Positions 25,927 through 35,639 of a stretch of 64,000 nucleotides of DNA are shown piece by piece; within the stretch, counting starts at the first letter, position 1; every line of letters begins with the position of its first letter. Under the pieces are notes generated by a model that saw only the letters and a program-made list of their open reading frames with translations, had not been told where the DNA came from and ran no database searches. The DNA is from Thamnaconus septentrionalis. Taxonomy: Eukaryota; Chordata; Actinopteri; Tetraodontiformes; Monacanthidae. The position numbers were made by a program, and so were the translations under genes. Location of the stretch: positions 26,482,361-26,546,360 of the forward strand of contig CM020501.1 in the NCBI GenBank assembly GCA_009823395.1. Direction: 5' to 3'.

Positions 25927-26275
25927 TTGCACCTCAGCTGTTGGAGAAAGACGAAAAGAAAAAAATGTTTTTCTCACTCTCTGAAACGTTCTCGTTTTTT
26001 TGTTGTTGTTGTTGTTTCCATACGATGTCGCAGCATTGTGCCGTTGCTGAGCAACAGGCGGAGTAACGAATGCAAAGTTGGTGCTAAAAAAAAAGTGAGA
26101 GTTGGAGGTAAAACTGTCCACAAATCCAGGGCTGTTTGCAAGTTATGCGATGCGGAGCTGGTATATCACTCTTCTACCACAAATCTGACGCTGCATTTAG
26201 TAAATGTACAAATTTTTGCAACATTTCGAACTGAAGTTGCACTAAATGTCACATGTTTCATCGGGGAAAAATAGA
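25927..26275 (+). pseudogene. hAT (Ac/ZBED1-like) transposase BED zinc-finger relic
   Basis: The frame from about 26040 to 26230 reads RSNECKVGAKKK, VRVGGKTVHKSRAVCKLCDA and ELVYHSSTTNLTLHL. AVCKLCxAELxYHxSTTNLxxHL is the BED zinc finger (CxxC then H...) of hAT transposases and of ZBED1-type host proteins. The second half of the finger (HL followed by three or four residues and H) is lost: LVNVQIF replaces it, and the frame soon ends at 26274. Only the DNA-binding tip survives; no catalytic or dimerisation domain follows. The upstream part of the frame is a shadow. It is in the last ncam2 intron, antisense to the gene. Confidence 0.65.
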
Positions 26276-26379
26276 TATTAATATTAATAATAATAATCGA
26301 ATATATCACATATTCTGGCCAATTTTTAAGACCAATATTCAAATTTAATTTCTGAGCTGTGTTACCAGCGCTACTATCT

Positions 26380-26434
26380 ATCTATCTATATATACATATG
26401 TATATATATACAAACACTGACACAAACACGCACG

Positions 26435-26465
<31 letters not shown>

Positions 26466-26497
26466 GCGCGCACGCAGGCACGCACGCACACACACAC
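26380..26497. repeat. Compound (ATCT)/(TA)/(CA) microsatellite
   Basis: TATCTATCTATC, then TATATACA, then ACGCACGCACAC and (CA)n runs with ACGC interruptions. Confidence 0.9.
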
Positions 26498-27164
26498 ATG
26501 AGAACTCTTGAATGGTGGCAGTGATATCTTCGTGTCTTGACTGCTGATCAGGAGTTTGGAGACCAGAAGGCAGAGATTCTGCAGGTGCTGAGGGATCCGC
26601 AGCTCTGCATTCTTGCCACTTTCTCACTTTATCACCACCGACAGCAACAAGCGCGGCGCAGACGTGTGAAAGCAGCCGTGGTGGTGGCGGCGGCGGCGGC
26701 GGGGCATCAGAGCGCAACCGAGTCTACAAATTAATCATTTTAATTATTGCGACACTTTTTTTCAGCTGGTCTCCTGTCCTACTGCACTGACAAAAGGGGG
26801 GGAATAAAAAAGAAAAAACATTTCTAATGTATAGATGTTACAATCAGCCCCAATTAGCCTCCAATTAGCTTTCGTCAGGAGCTAATTAGCGCATGGCGTG
26901 TGCAGAGTTTTGAAATCGAAGCGATCGTGCTGGAATGAGGACAAGAGCGAGCTATTGGGGAGCTGAACAAAAAGAAGAAGAAAAACAAAACAAAATTTGC
27001 CGATGTTTGCTAGCTAGCTGGATGGCTGGCTAGCTAGTTTTAGCGCTGTGCTAATCACTCACTTGCTGTTTGAAGAGCTGGTGAACTGTGATGAGCTAAA
27101 AGAAAGGCTATGATTCGCCTGCCCAACTAACGACATCGCGGCTCCGGCTTGCCGTTAGCATTAG

Positions 27165-27650
27165 CTTATACGAAACAAGACTTCCTTTTGGCTGTTTCAA
27201 AATTAGGCTTCCTATTGGCTCATATGAAACGAGGTTTCCTTTTGGCTGTTTCAAATCGGGGTTTACTATTGGCTGCTTCAAAACAAGGCTTCCTATTGGT
27301 TGTTGTAAATCAAGCCTTTCTATTGGCTCATATGAGAAGAGGTTTCTTATTGGCTGTTTGAAATCTAGCTTTTCTGTTGGCTCATATGAATCAAGGTTAG
27401 CTATTCATTGTTGCAAATCGAGGCTTCCTATTGGCTGCTTCAAAACAAGGCTTCCTATTGGGTCATTTTTCCTGTTGGCTCATATGAAACAAGGCCTTCC
27501 ATTGTCTCGTATGAAACGAGGATTCATATTAGCTGTTTCAAATCGAGGCTTCCTATTGGCTGTTTCATATTTGAGGCCGCATATTGCCTTGTATGAAATG
27601 AAGCATCCAATTAGCCGTTTCAAATCGAGGCCTCCTATCAACGTAACAAC
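27165..27650 (+). repeat. 27-bp minisatellite, block 1 (about 17 units)
   Basis: Degenerate tandem units of mostly exactly 27 bp with the core CTTCCTATTGGCT. Two unit endings often alternate: GTTTCAAATCGAGG and CATATGAAACGAGG. Because 27 is divisible by three, the plus strand stays open in three frames and gives artefactual peptides such as FLLAVSNRG. In the ncam2 sense strand every core reads AGCCAATAGG, i.e. a CCAAT box. Confidence 0.93.
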
Positions 27651-28359
27651 GGAGAAAAAAAAATCAAAAAAAATTTCAAAAATTGGAGACAAAATTAGGA
27701 GAATAATGTGGGGGATTTCTGCGCCTGTGGGGGAATTCCTTGACGCCTCGTTTCCAAGGCGTGGCTGCGGCTGCGTGTGGATGTGTGGGTCTGGACTCGC
27801 CAGTTCGCACTCTGCGCCACAAGTCTTTGTGTCTGGCGCGCCGCATTATCTCAGGCGCTATCTCATTATCCTCAGTCCCGCCCGCCGCTCTGACTCATGT
27901 TATGGATGGCTACTGCATTACTTCATTCCCTCCACTCCGCCTCCAAAGAAAAATCCAATTTTTATACAACCGGTCTTGTTATTTCTTTTTTGTTCCTTCC
28001 CTCCCTCCATTCCTCCCCCTCTAGCTCCTCCCCTCCCCCGCCCCCTTCACCACTATTTTTTTCCCCTTCCTTCTGTTCAGTCTTACTGCCATCGTTCCCT
28101 GTTATGAAAGCGGCATCTCTGCAGCGAAGCCCCCTGGAGACGCTGCTGCTGCTGCTGCTGCTGCTGAAAAACAGCGCATCAGGAAATCAAGAGCGATTTG
28201 AACGGCAACACTAAAAATATCGGAGTGATAAAAAAAGGGATTAAAACAAAGTCTAACGCTAACGTCTCTCTTTGGTTCTGCAAAGCAAAAACGCACACAC
28301 TCGGTTTTTTTCTCCCCCGTTTGGCTAATTGCATTCCTGTCCTATTACTACCTCAACAG

Positions 28360-28600
28360 GAAGTGGTTCTCAACCCCTGGTCCGCAGACCAGTACCAGGA
28401 CCGTGGGTGATTTGGTTACCAGGCTGAAAAAAATACCTCTGTTTTTATTTAGTATCTGAGTCTGACGAATGTTTTATTTTGAAGAAATTGACCGGATTCT
28501 CTCCGTTACAGCCAACTATGGCTTCACTCTTGACGCACGTCAAGGCGCTCGTCTCGTTAACACTGAAATTGAACCCATGAGCTAGCTAGCTAGCCAGCTA
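28360..28600 (+). mobile_element. 5' end of a hAT element (AGTGGTTCTCAA type)
   Basis: AAGTGGTTCTCAACCCCTGG followed by TCCGCAGACCAGTACCAGGA is the typical start of ZBED5-like hAT elements (CAGxGGTTCTCAA terminal repeat). It is placed just upstream of the transposase relic and belongs to the same insertion. Confidence 0.6.
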
Positions 28601-28602
28601 GC

Positions 28603-29040
28603 AAAATGAGTCAAGAAAAAAAACACCAAACGTCTTTAGAAAGTTTCTGTCCAAAGGGGAAAAAGGCCCAGTGAGGAGACAGAAGTAGAGCCTAAGACAG
28701 GCATGGGCAAACTACGGCCCAGGAGCCATATGCACTGAATGTTTTCAGTGTTTAAATAGTCATTTCTATGAAGAAATAAAAAAACCTCCTCTATCTCGAC
28801 AGGAGCTTCCCACTCTGCATCATGTGTGGCGAGCGGCTCTCTAATGAGGCAGTGAAGCCTTCAAAACTCTGGACCACCTGTTATGTTGTCGTTGTTGTTG
28901 TGATGTTAAGGAGGACGCTGCGAGTAAAGTTGCAAACGAGTACACAGTGGATCCACGCTTATCATTCTGTTTCGAAAACACCACCGTTTTCTTTCAGGTT
29001 GTCTCTTATTCTATTGTTGTATTTGTTCGTCACGCCGTGA
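28603..29040 (+). pseudogene. hAT (Charlie/ZBED5-like) transposase relic
   Basis: An ATG at 28603 opens MSQEKKHQTSLESFCPKGKK, the usual N-terminus of this transposase type (SFF-like motif), and stops at once (TGA). After a small insertion carrying GGGCAAACTACGGCCC (about 28697-28790), the frame resumes as FPTLCIMCGERLSNEAVKPS, the BED-like CxxC with LSNEAxxPSKL. Then most of the protein is missing. The segment LRVKLQTST looks like the extreme C-terminal region (LRVxLxxxxP). Hence an internally deleted, frameshifted relic. The match is from recall of family motifs, not a search. Confidence 0.62.
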
Positions 29041-29094
29041 AAGGTCCTCAGCTTGAAAATATTGTCTGACATTAAAGTGCTCTGTGGTCGATGG

Positions 29095-29205
29095 CTTCCT
29101 ATTGGCTGTTACAAATCGAGGCTTCCAATTGGCTTGTTTAAATAGAGGATTCTTATTATTTGAAATCGAGGGTTCCTATTGATCAGTGCAAATCGAGGCT
29201 AAAGT
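29095..29205 (+). repeat. 27-bp minisatellite, block 2 (about 4 units)
   Basis: CTTCCTATTGGCTGTTACAA, then CTTCCAATTGGCTTGTTTAA, then two decayed units. It lies between two related segments starting TAAAGTTGCAAACG (28934 and 29202). Confidence 0.85.
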
Positions 29206-29330
29206 TGCAAACGGGTACACAGTGGATTCACTTTTATCATTGCATTTAGAAAATAGGACAGTTTTCATGCCGGTCATATCGAGTTCTTTTGTTGCATTTA
29301 TCCTGGCGGGTGATCTGGATTGCTGCTGGG
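29200..29330 (+). repeat. Second copy of the transposase-tail segment
   Basis: TAAAGTTGCAAACGGGTACA then CAGTGGATTCAC and TTATCATT match 28934-28978. Divergence rises after about 50 bp but TTTTCAT/TTTTCTT and TTGTTGCATTTAT/TTGTTGTATTTGT remain alignable. Confidence 0.6.
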
Positions 29331-29641
29331 TACGACTCCGGGAGCGTGAGAGAGGCCGCGTGCAGCTCCCGCCGCGTCACTGCCGAACGTGATCTGGCAA
29401 AAATAAGCTGTCGCACAAAAGAAAAAGAGAGAGAGAGAGAAACCCCACACAACTCCAGGTTTTGCGCTTTTTCCTGTATGGAGAGTAAAAAATGGATTGC
29501 GCGGCGACTTCCTGGATGTCTGATGAGAGGGGAAATCAAAAGGAAATCGCCTTAGACACACATGCGGCAACCACGGGAGGACCATTTGCATGCTGGGATT
29601 TCTTTTATGGAATTCCTGGGGAGGACAGAGGAGGGAGGCGG

Positions 29642-29709
<68 letters not shown>
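29642..29709. repeat. (AC)n microsatellite
   Basis: About 33 AC units, uninterrupted. Confidence 0.97.
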
Positions 29710-29710
<1 letters not shown>

Positions 29711-30022
29711 CACATTTGCGCATGCAACGAGAGAGAGGCGTTGGTCGGAGATGAAAGGAGTAAATAAAGACGAAAACACGGGGGAGGGAGGTGGAACTCA
29801 CTGCACACGTGTATGAACACGCCCTGAACATTAGTGAAGAAGACAGAATCAGACATACTGTGGCTGAAAGGTTGGTTGGGCGGCTGTTGTAGGTGTACCT
29901 ACAGTCAACGGCAAACAGTAAGTCTTCCTTTTTCCTGCTGCTCAATCACAGTCAAAAGATAAATAGATATCTAAATGTATATATAACTATATACTGTATA
30001 TCTATATATACATATATACATA

Positions 30023-30760
30023 TTAGGGCCATCAGCGTTGACGCATGAATCGCAATGAGATTAAATACGTAGTATGAAACAAGGCTTCCTATTGGCTATT
30101 TGAAACGAGGCTTTATATTGGTTTGAATGAAATACGGCTTCCTTTTGGGTTTTTCAAATCTAGGCTTCCAATTGGCTTGTACGAAACAAGGTTTCCTATT
30201 GACTGTTTAAAATTGGGCCTTCCTATTGGCTTGTATGAAGCAGGGCTTCCTATTGGCTATCTCAAATTGATGGCTGAAATCGTAGTTTTTTATTGGTCCG
30301 TGCAAATCCATGCTTCCTATTGGCTATTTCAAAAGAGGCTTCCTATTGGCTGAAATGAAATAAGACCTCCTACTGGGTATGTCATACCGAGGCTTCCAAT
30401 AGGTGCGTATGAAACACGGTTTCCTATTGGCTGTTTAAAATCGAGCCTTCCTATTGGCTCATATGAAACAGGGCTTCCTATTGGCTGTTTCAAATATAGA
30501 TAGACACGCTGTTTTGAAAGAAATGCTACAAAAGATATAATTAAAGGAAGTTATTTATTTTTGTTCAATTGGTTCCTGATTAAGGATCTCTGACAAGAAT
30601 TGCTTTATGTTGAAATGGACAATAAAAATTGTCTTGAAATGCAAAATAAGAGAATTTTAAACATGCAAATGCAAAGTGTGATTAATTGTGGTTAACTATG
30701 GAAAATTCTGAGCTTAAAACTAAGATTAAAAAAAATAAATTAATCGTTTGACAGCCCTAA
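30023..30760. mobile_element. hAT-like element with TTAGGGC ends enclosing minisatellite block 3
   Basis: Left end TTAGGGCCATCAGCGTTGAC and right end TTAATCGTTTGACAGCCCTAA. The right end and GTGATTAATTGTGGTTAAC are typical of a vertebrate nonautonomous family that begins TTAGGGCTGTCAAACGATTAA. Only the outer 7-10 bp of the ends match well. The interior 30070-30500 is 27-bp minisatellite. Confidence 0.6.
30070..30500 (+). repeat. 27-bp minisatellite, block 3 (about 15 units)
   Basis: Units such as CTTCCTATTGGCTATTTGAA and CTTCCTATTGGCTCATATGA, mostly 26-28 bp. Same orientation as block 1. Confidence 0.92.
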
Positions 30761-31065
30761 TTTATATATACATATATGAATATAGATGTGTACTTTTTTT
30801 TTTTTTGACAATTCCAGGTTGTGCGAGACGAACAGGGTGTCGGCAGCCCCACCTGAGGCACGACACTAGGGGTCGCCCCTTCCCACCCACACCTCCCCCG
30901 GCCTTGGCACTCAGATACACCCACAGCGAGCTCTCCGCAAGCATGAATGAACCGGGAACCGGGTGACTGACAAACGCAGACGTGGTCCACGTCTGTGACT
31001 CCTCCGCGCACGCTTATTTTTTTGGTTTTATCGTGGAAAGCGGCAAGAAGGGACGCGCAACTCAC

Positions 31066-31270
31066 AGGTAGGCGGCCTTGCCCTCCTCCATCTCCTTGCC
31101 CTTGCCGCTGGTGGCCGTCTTCTTGCTGCAGAGCGCACGCGTGATGCACATGAGCAGGCCGCAGTGGCGTAGGAAGAAGCAGCTGATGTCCACCAAGGCC
31201 AGCAGCAGCAGCAGCGCCCCCAGGCCCAGGCCCACCACGGCGCCCAGCCCCAGGCCGCTGAACAGGGATT
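31066..31270 (-). CDS. ncam2: ncam2 exon: transmembrane segment and juxtamembrane tail
   Basis: A 205-nt exon, phase 1 in and phase 2 out (ends TAC CT|GTGAGT). It encodes [18 protein letters not shown], the hydrophobic [15 protein letters not shown], then [18 protein letters not shown] and a basic/acidic stretch [16 protein letters not shown]. The glycine-rich start plus leucine run is the single membrane helix. The four cysteines ([20 protein letters not shown]) correspond to the palmitoylated juxtamembrane cysteines of NCAM1. The repeated CTG/GCC/GGC codons make the exon very GC-rich. The acceptor is TCAGCAG, preceded by a long CCT-rich pyrimidine tract (31273-31345). In other NCAM2 proteins AAYL continues into KDGSKEPIVE from a separate exon that was not found here. 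Confidence 0.95.
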
Positions 31271-31464
31271 CTGCTGAGGAGGAGGAGGCGAAGGAGGAGG
31301 AGGAGAGATTGAGGGGTATGGATGGGGGAGAGAGAGAGAGGGAAGGAGAGACAGTTAGCAGGTGCGGCTAGCACAGGTGCTCTTGTTGTTGTCGAAGGTG
31401 CCGAGGAGCTCGGTGGCTAAGGGGAAGGAAGTCCCTGATCTCCACGCAGTACCTGGGACATCAG

Positions 31465-31570
31465 GGCTTCCTATTGGCTGTTTCCAACCAAGCGTTCCTA
31501 TTGGCGATCGAAGCTTCCCTTTGGCTCGTGTAAATAGAGGCTTCCTATTAGTCAGTGTAGGTCGAGGTGC
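31465..31570 (+). repeat. 27-bp minisatellite, block 4 (about 4 units)
   Basis: GCTTCCTATTGGCTGTTTCC, GTTCCTATTGGCGATCG, CTTCCCTTTGGCTCGTGTAA, CTTCCTATTAGTCAGTG. It starts about 190 nt upstream of the transmembrane exon in ncam2 sense orientation and is flanked by related segments (31397-31440 and 31562-31625). Confidence 0.85.
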
Positions 31571-33924
31571 TGAGGACTGTTGTGGCTAAGCTAGCAGTGC
31601 TAAGGGAGTCCTTGACCTCCTCACGGCACGGATGGGCGGTGGTTTTTGCCCCCTTCCATGCCTTGCAGCAGAGATGATCACACACCTGCTCATACTTGCT
31701 TGTGATTGGCCACTATCTCATGCCCCAACCCCTAAATCAAACCTCTCTAACCCAACCAGAAGCAAGTAGGATGCCGATCTTGGAAGCAGAAAAACAAAAA
31801 TGAAAGCTAGCATGTTTTAACGTCTATTACGTGACTTTTTGGCTAATGAGTGGAATCAACCAAACCCAAAATCTCTTAATGGTGAGTCAGAAACAGGACA
31901 GTTGACCCTTGCTGCTCATTATGCAAGGCCCAATGGAATGGAACCTCCACCCAAAGACTAAAATGAGTTGCACAGCTCAAATGTTGGACCAAAAAACAAG
32001 CTAAAAAATGCGACATGACGTCAGCGTCAGCAATGGAAGCGCTTCGGTTCCCGACGTCTAAACAGATCTTGATCCAGCGTGACGGCGAGAGGAGCTGATA
32101 ATTGCCACGATTTCTGCCAAATCTCCTCCGAAAGCAAAACCTGTGTTGTTCTAAATCTTCCGAGATCTAAGTGCGCTCCGCAAAACAGATGGGAAAGATT
32201 TACCTGGAACCTGGTAACACGGGGCAGCCTACCAAGTTTCTGAGAGCAGCATGCAAGAGTGAGTCGCTCCTGCCAAAACGTGATCCTTCCTTCGGCGTTT
32301 TGCTCAGAGAAGGAAAGCATCTTCCCCGTCATTTCTTTGCCCTCGAGCCCTGAGTTTGTTCTTTTTTTTCTTTTTGGGGTCTGTTTGTTTGAATCCCTTC
32401 CGCCCCGGTTCTTCAAGTACATGCACACGTCAGCGTCACTAGCGGCACCAGGCAATCAAGGTAGCACAAGGTAGCGCAATTGACTCAATTAATCACAATT
32501 ATTATGTTGTCCTCACTACAGTGTAGGAACAGCAGCTATACAACTAGCTCAACTCTTCCCTGCAAATGATGACTGGAGTCGGAGTAAGCTTTTTGTTGCT
32601 GTTTAGTGTGGCTCTTCAACACCACCTTACATGGACAAAGTAAAAACTGTGTTGAAATCAGAATATAAAATCACCATTTTGTTCAGCACATGTGCTTTAC
32701 CTAAATGTAAAAAAAATGTAAACGAAATGTTGTAAATACAAACATATAAACTGCTTTTTTATGTAAATAATGTTTATTTTACGTTAACTTGTGCTTCCAA
32801 TTGTGAAATAATTTACTTACGGCATGCGATGAACACAGAAACACAACTCCTTCAAAAAACTAACTAAAAGTTACCTCTGAAACTACAACTTCCTGGGCAG
32901 GTTAAGCAAATGTCAAAATAAAAGCACATTAAAACGTAATTTCAAAATAAGAGCACATTCAAACATATGCCTCAAAGGCAACACAATTATTTTGGATCAA
33001 CAATGTAATCACGATGATGCATCATGTCACAGGAAAAGCAGCTGTATTTTTTTTCTCTGTCCAGTTTTCAGTCCAAAATGGACCATAATGGAGGGTGGTT
33101 TAACTTTGGTAAGTGGCAACTTTTTCCCCCCACTTTGTTACAAATGTCTGGTCATGTTCAAGGCAAAATCTGCGAATCTGGCAAGAAAACAAAAGGGTTG
33201 GAAATTGATTTTAAGGAGGCGAAACACAAAAAGTGTGTCTTTGGTTGGTAGGATGTCCAGCAGCACAACAGAGGGCGCAATCAAACCAAAGTCACGATCA
33301 AGGCCACGGTGGAGGTCACTTCAGGTCAGACCGTCGCCTTCCTTGGCGAGCCGCCTATTTAAGCGGATTTACCTTAAAAACAACTCATTAAAAATGCTCC
33401 CGAGCTCCAGCCAACGCGGGAAACGTGGGGAATTTGGAACTCGTCCTCCTCCCCCGACAAATCGATACTTTCTCAGCGCCTCGGGGGCCGCGCTGCTCTC
33501 CCGTCTCACCTCACCTTTCTGGACGGTTTTATCCGAGTTCATTTGGCCGAGAATCGGAATCAGAGGCGGTAAACAACACTTCCCCCGCCAGCGTCCACAA
33601 TATTCCGGGCGGAGAGACAAAGCGAATACTAATCCACTGGTTAAGCCGAACCGATCGAGGCTTCAGCGCGGTGGCTCCGGGGGAACTTTGGTATCTGTGT
33701 TTACAACCCCCAGCAGCCCCACCACCCCCGTCACCCCTCCTCCACCCCCGTCACCCCTCCTCCACCGCTCTGCCTCAATAAAGCTGGCGACTGCTGCGCC
33801 GTACCCTTGACACCGCAAATAATAGTGCGCTTGTCATAATTTTGGCCATCATCATTATCGCATTATGTTCCAAACAAGCCTCGTGGAACGAAGCTAAAAA
33901 AATAAATAAATAAAAAGAAAAAAA

Positions 33925-34335
33925 GCTTCCTTTCCTGTTTCAAAATGAGGCTTCTTCCTATTGGCTGGTATGAAACGAGGCTTACTATTGGTCAGCGGAC
34001 ATTGAGGTGTCCAATTGGCTGGTTCAAGTCAAGGCTTCCTATTGATCAATGCAAATTGAGGCATTCCAATGACTAAATTGAGGCTTCATATTGGCTGTAT
34101 TGAATCCAGGCTTCCTACTGGCTGTTTAAAATAAAGACCTCCTATTTACAAGGCTTACTATGGGTCAATGCAAATTGAGGCTTCCTGTTGGCTACTTCAA
34201 ATTGAGATTTTCTATTACCTTGTATAAATTGAAGCGTTCTACTGTCTTTTTAAAGTCAAAACTTCCTATTGGCGTGGATGAAACAAGGCTTTCTATTGGC
34301 TGTTTCAAATCGAGGGTTTCTATTGGCTCACACGA
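33925..34335 (+). repeat. 27-bp minisatellite, block 5 (about 15 units)
   Basis: More decayed than blocks 1 and 3: CTTCCTATTGGCTGGTATGA, CTTCCTATTGATCAATGCAA, CTTCCTGTTGGCTACTTCAA, CTTTCTATTGGCTGTTTCAA. Unit length varies, with several deletions. Confidence 0.88.
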
Positions 34336-35170
34336 AATATGCCAAAACTTAGACACAAACGTTTTCTCCTGTTGTGCAGTCATTGCTTTTCTCCCCCCTG
34401 ACAAAACAGCAATCAGTCTTTTTTTTCTTTTCTTCTCTTTTTGTCAAAGCAAAGTGTGTTTAATGGAACACAGCTTCCTTTTAATTAAGACTCGCAAAAT
34501 GGACAAAAAGGTGAAGAAAGCCGTCGCTCCGAGTCTTTGTTGTTCCCTTTTTTTGTTCGGTTGTTGTTTTTCTCCTAAATGGCCAAATGATTGTTTACCT
34601 GCGGACTAAACTCAGAGCACTTCAAGTTGGAGTGTTTTTGTGCGGATTTTAACGGAGCGTTTGAAAAATGTCAAGAAGGAAAAAAACAAACAAAAACAAA
34701 ACACTGCAAGTTAGTGGCAAACCGTGTCTTCACGAAAGGAAAACGTCGTGAGCCGTGCGGTTCATTTGAGAAGCGATTGTTCCCGAGTGACAAAAACAAA
34801 CAAAAACAGATTTCTTTTCCCGCCGCGACAAAAACTCAGAACGAGGAACCCGAGGTTTCCGCGTGAATGAAATGGAAACTTAAAGTGCTACGAGGAAAAG
34901 TGCTCCGATGACGCCGCTCGGCGCGCCCCGGGATTTATTTAATTTATTTTATTTTTTTTTGGCGCCGCCTCATTATCCTGCGAAGCCAAAAACAAGATGC
35001 CTTCCTGCGCGAGACAGCTCGGAAATCTCTGCGCGCGAGGAATTAAGGCGTGACGAGCGGCTTAACTTTAAATTTAATAAACAGAGATGAAACGCAGACG
35101 AGGAGGGGGAGGGGAAGCGCGTGGCCCCGAGTCAAATTGTTTTTCGAGTTTTGCTGCCAAGGTGCCTTCC

Positions 35171-35175
<5 letters not shown>

Positions 35176-35214
<39 letters not shown>
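35176..35214. repeat. (GA)n microsatellite
   Basis: About 18 GA units. Confidence 0.95.
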
Positions 35215-35219
<5 letters not shown>

Positions 35220-35639
35220 AAAAGAAGAAAACAACAGAGGAGATATTATGTTTGTGCGCTACATGTTAACTTTGGCAGTGTGGAGAAGAGCGCCGGGGAA
35301 CGTTCCCGCTGTCACCCATGGCTGTCTTTGATTTTAGGGGGTAAAGAGAGGGGAGGCGGGAGGGATGTCTTGATTAAATAAAGGCTCGGAGAGGCAGCCG
35401 ACTGCTTGGAAATGAAATAACGTTCTTTTCTGTTAGAGAGTCGAGCGGTACGAGAGGCATCGTCCCTGCTGCCGACTCAGCTGGTTGACTGACCTGGTGG
35501 AGCAACTCTCAAATACGGGAGGATGTTGCAGTGCCTGTTTGTTTTATCTTATAATAGGTGTCTAATAATCGTATTATCTTATAATTATGAGAAGGGCCTG
35601 GTACCTGTCGAATGTTGAAAAGATGATCAGGTGGCAGGT

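Larger units (their letters stand above)
20944..31065 (-). other. ncam2: ncam2 last intron (10.1 kb), no exon recognised
   Basis: Between the transmembrane exon and the last exon. It holds MITEs, two hAT transposase relics, three blocks of the 27-bp repeat and microsatellites (listed separately). The exon encoding KDGSKEPIVE...NETTPLTEPE in other NCAM2 proteins would be expected here in phase 2-2. Reading the minus strand by eye for its motifs (EPIVE, NETTPL) did not find it. Stretches at 24480-25900 and 26280-27160 hold only SSRs and AT-rich sequence. Confidence 0.6.

Noticed and set aside
27165..27650. CRISPR-like array
   Set aside because: Units are contiguous and degenerate with no unique spacers, and the host is a vertebrate.
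27149..28107. 70- and 249-codon frames with a FLLAVSNRG repeat, resembling a repeat protein
   Set aside because: The unit is 27 bp, so all three frames stay open by arithmetic; the peptides change with frame and no start, promoter or splice context exists.
30757..31374. 205-codon minus-strand frame over the transmembrane exon
   Set aside because: Runs in a different frame from the real ncam2 exon 31066-31270; its Gly/Ala/Arg composition is a shadow of the GC-rich exon.
32992..33810. 272-codon frame on the plus strand
   Set aside because: Low-complexity C-terminus, no domain, antisense within a ncam2 intron; open frames of this size occur by chance in GC-richer stretches.
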